Assembly (NCBI RefSeq): GCF_002023715.1
Contig: NZ_MAHX01000018.1
Location: forward strand, 124,001-188,000
DNA from: Elizabethkingia occulta
GTDB taxonomy: Bacteria > Bacteroidota > Bacteroidia > Flavobacteriales > Weeksellaceae
Direction: 5' to 3'
Length of the DNA stretch: 64,000 nucleotides
Part shown: positions 63,401 to 64,000 of the stretch, in pieces
How the letters are laid out: every line of letters begins with the position of its first letter
How positions within the stretch are numbered: the first letter of the stretch is position 1
The notes under the pieces: generated by a model
Seen by the model: the letters and a program-made list of their open reading frames with translations, nothing else
Database searches by the model: none
Told to the model about the DNA's origin: nothing
Translations under genes and position numbers: made by a program

Positions 63401-64000
63401 CTCTTTTCAGTTTATAAGACTCAAACTTATTCAGAAATTCATCATATGCTATAAAAGCATCCGGATACATCTGAAAAGCCTGTTTTATCTCCTCACTATT
63501 TTTCAGATAAAACTGCTCACTATTCAGACCTTTTCTTTTTCCAAAACCTTTACCTACAGGTGTCGAAAGTTTCTCACCATCTTTAATACAGGCTACAATA
63601 TCCTGGATTTTGGCATCTGATTTTCGGGTATAATAAGTTTCGTTCTGGGCCAGTATTTTTACATTATGTTTATCCGCAAACTTCAGTAGAATCTCATTAA
63701 CATAATCTTCCTCATCCATCTGGTGATTCTGGATCTGTACATAGAAATCATCACCAAATTCATTCAGCCACCATTGGAAAACTTCTTCACCACGTTGTTC
63801 CCCTAATTCCAGAATGGTAGAAGGAACTTCACAGGACAAGCTTCCCGTCAGTGCAATAAGATTTTCTTTATATTGTGATATTAGTGCACGGCTAACCCTT
63901 GGAACACCGGCATAATAACCTTCTTTAAATCCTATAGATGAAAGCTTTGCCAGATTTTTATATCCTTCAAAATTTTTGGCCAATAATACGACCTGAGTTC
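60414..64000 (-). CDS. dnaE: DNA polymerase III alpha subunit, N-terminus outside the window
   Basis: About 1195 codons of the replicative polymerase are visible. The frame is open at the window edge, where it reads TQVVLLAKNFEGYKNLAKLSSIGF, the end of the first third of the PHP domain; roughly 80-90 N-terminal residues lie beyond. The polymerase core has GPGRGSAAGSAVAYCIGI and the catalytic acidic cluster PDIDIDFDDEGRD. It also shows SHSTCYAYIAYHTAYLKANYP. A helix-hairpin-helix region (LGAIKGIGEGPSEAI) and a C-terminal OB domain (MVSGLITEYVIRDGYESG) follow. An acidic linker (residue stretch with EKTEEQDDKDEVSIDIDFP) lies before the OB fold. The ordinary DnaE1 class is the best fit. Confidence 0.97.
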   Translation of the reverse strand, partial: TQVVLLAKNFEGYKNLAKLSSIGFKEGYYAGVPRVSRALISQYKENLIALTGSLSCEVPSTILELGEQRGEEVFQWWLNEFGDDFYVQIQNHQMDEEDYVNEILLKFADKHNVKILAQNETYYTRKSDAKIQDIVACIKDGEKLSTPVGKGFGKRKGLNSEQFYLKNSEEIKQAFQMYPDAFIAYDEFLNKFESYKLKRDVLLPKFDIPEEFQDAEDLNDGGKRGEMNFLRHLTYEGARKKYEVITDDIRERLDFELDIIAKTGYPGYFLIVQDFCNEAKNMGVSVGPGRGSAAGSAVAYCIGITNVDPIKYDLLFERFLNPERISMPDIDIDFDDEGRDRIIKWVIDKYGQNQVAQIITYSVLGGKSAIKDAGRVLDVSIPETNNIAKLIPNTPGMNIAKVMKSDLKKFKPEDLPLVDEIKGILNNPDDDRFNVLDSAYKMEGCIRNTGIHACGVIITPEDISNLVPVTIAAKDADILVSQFDNSVAESAGLLKMDFLGLRTLTIIKDAVKLIKNRHGIEIIPDDIPLDDAKTYQLFKEGRTIGIFQYESAGMQKYMRELKPTVFADLIAMNALYRPGPIKYIPNFINRKHGLEEIIYDLPETQEYLQETYGITVYQEQVMLLSQKLANFTKGEADTLRKAMGKKQKAVLDKMFPKFIEGGKKNNLDEEKLHKIWKDWEAFAEYAFNKSHSTCYAYIAYHTAYLKANYPAEYMASVMSNNINNTKQITLFMEDCQAMGVDVLGPSVNESEYEFAVNEKGQIRFGLGAIKGIGEGPSEAICKERERGGRFSDIYSFFERIPSSQLNKRVVESLVFAGAFDELDSYHRAQYFDVDTAGRTNIERLLRYSNSFQDSKNSVENSLFADFADEVQIERPKINPAPEWQNMHKLNREKEAIGFYLSAHPLDEFYYQYKFIQGALSKKSVVNKKLDEDLEKVPETEKTEEQDDKDEVSIDIDFPADMLEVDGDEIIEEVVKKVDPRGKFNFLNLDEVDPYRDFVLQRDFSNLTPAEISKLKEKKFRSKGNDNSKEYMVSGLITEYVIRDGYESGTKIAFITLEDYTGSYSFRLNDKDYMRLREKLGEHRFVIFKIKFAPSKDFDRLYVNVTEVIDLKEAFDRYANQLSLVVPFNEVDQNDIEFFRRTFAHNKGVHKLSFYLKDPVENHFVELNSMQTSVDISAETIKLLHEYKKYEVFLN

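Noticed and set aside
1-64000. CRISPR arrays, prophage, transposons, toxin-antitoxin or known defence operons
   Set aside because: I looked for regularly spaced direct repeats, integrase or transposase motifs and defence-type helicase or nuclease modules and saw none; the 'recombinase' at 9.8-11.8 kb is a membrane protein.

Overview
The window is AT-rich bacterial DNA from the phylum Bacteroidota, most likely a flavobacterium of the Weeksellaceae (Elizabethkingia or Chryseobacterium type). The evidence is a SusC/SusD pair, LytS/LytTR two-component systems, a RecF plus DciA-like neighbourhood, -7 promoter boxes of the form TAnnTTTG, signal peptides ending in AQ or GQ, and an astacin-type lipoprotein protease. 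The genus is inference; no rRNA is present. Both ends cut genes: a TolC-family protein on the left and DnaE on the right.

Layout. 1-7.2 kb: truncated TolC-family gene and a giant alpha-2-macroglobulin (minus strand). 7.2-13.1 kb: UbiA-like membrane protein, recF and a DciA-like gene (plus), facing a membrane protein of the so-called site-specific recombinase family, mtgA and an unknown gene (minus). 13.4-22 kb: LytS/LytTR pair, a long leader, SusC, SusD and an endonuclease/exonuclease/phosphatase-fold lipoprotein. 22.3-26 kb: gnd-zwf-pgl, the whole oxidative pentose phosphate branch in one operon. 26-30.1 kb (minus): DUF2490, CitMHS carrier, dicarboxylate/amino-acid symporter and TerC, divergent from a second LytS/LytTR pair (30.2-32.1 kb). 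32.1-38.1 kb (minus): OmpR-type regulator, histidine kinase and TonB-dependent receptor, preceded by an MFS drug exporter. 38.1-42.3 kb: a gene-poor 0.9 kb, an astacin lipoprotein with a beta-barrel protein, two near-identical tRNA-Arg(ACG) genes and a metal/siderophore binding lipoprotein. 42.4-50.1 kb: small accessory genes, including an overlapping DoxX / DUF2071 / methyltransferase / membrane-protein operon, AraC regulator, erythromycin-esterase-like protein, divergent SnoaL and Rrf2 units, and HdeD. 50.2-60.4 kb: OB-fold protein, acyl-CoA synthetase, a TetR-controlled RND efflux operon and two DUF2059-like secreted proteins. The last 3.6 kb is dnaE.

Main points for a second look. Two genes inside otherwise intact operons (DUF2071 at 43.6 kb and the efflux TolC at 53.7 kb) are each cut by a single in-frame stop that one C-to-T change would explain. 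The alpha-2-macroglobulin lacks the thioester and carries two SusC-like sequence motifs. A dispersed inverted-repeat element occurs twice, once between recF and its DciA-like partner. One hairpin terminator sequence occurs three times. Two regulatory regions (TetR at 53.0 kb, Rrf2 at 48.3 kb) have readable promoter and operator architecture. I found no CRISPR array, prophage, transposase or recognised defence system, and nothing that I can call a wholly new system.
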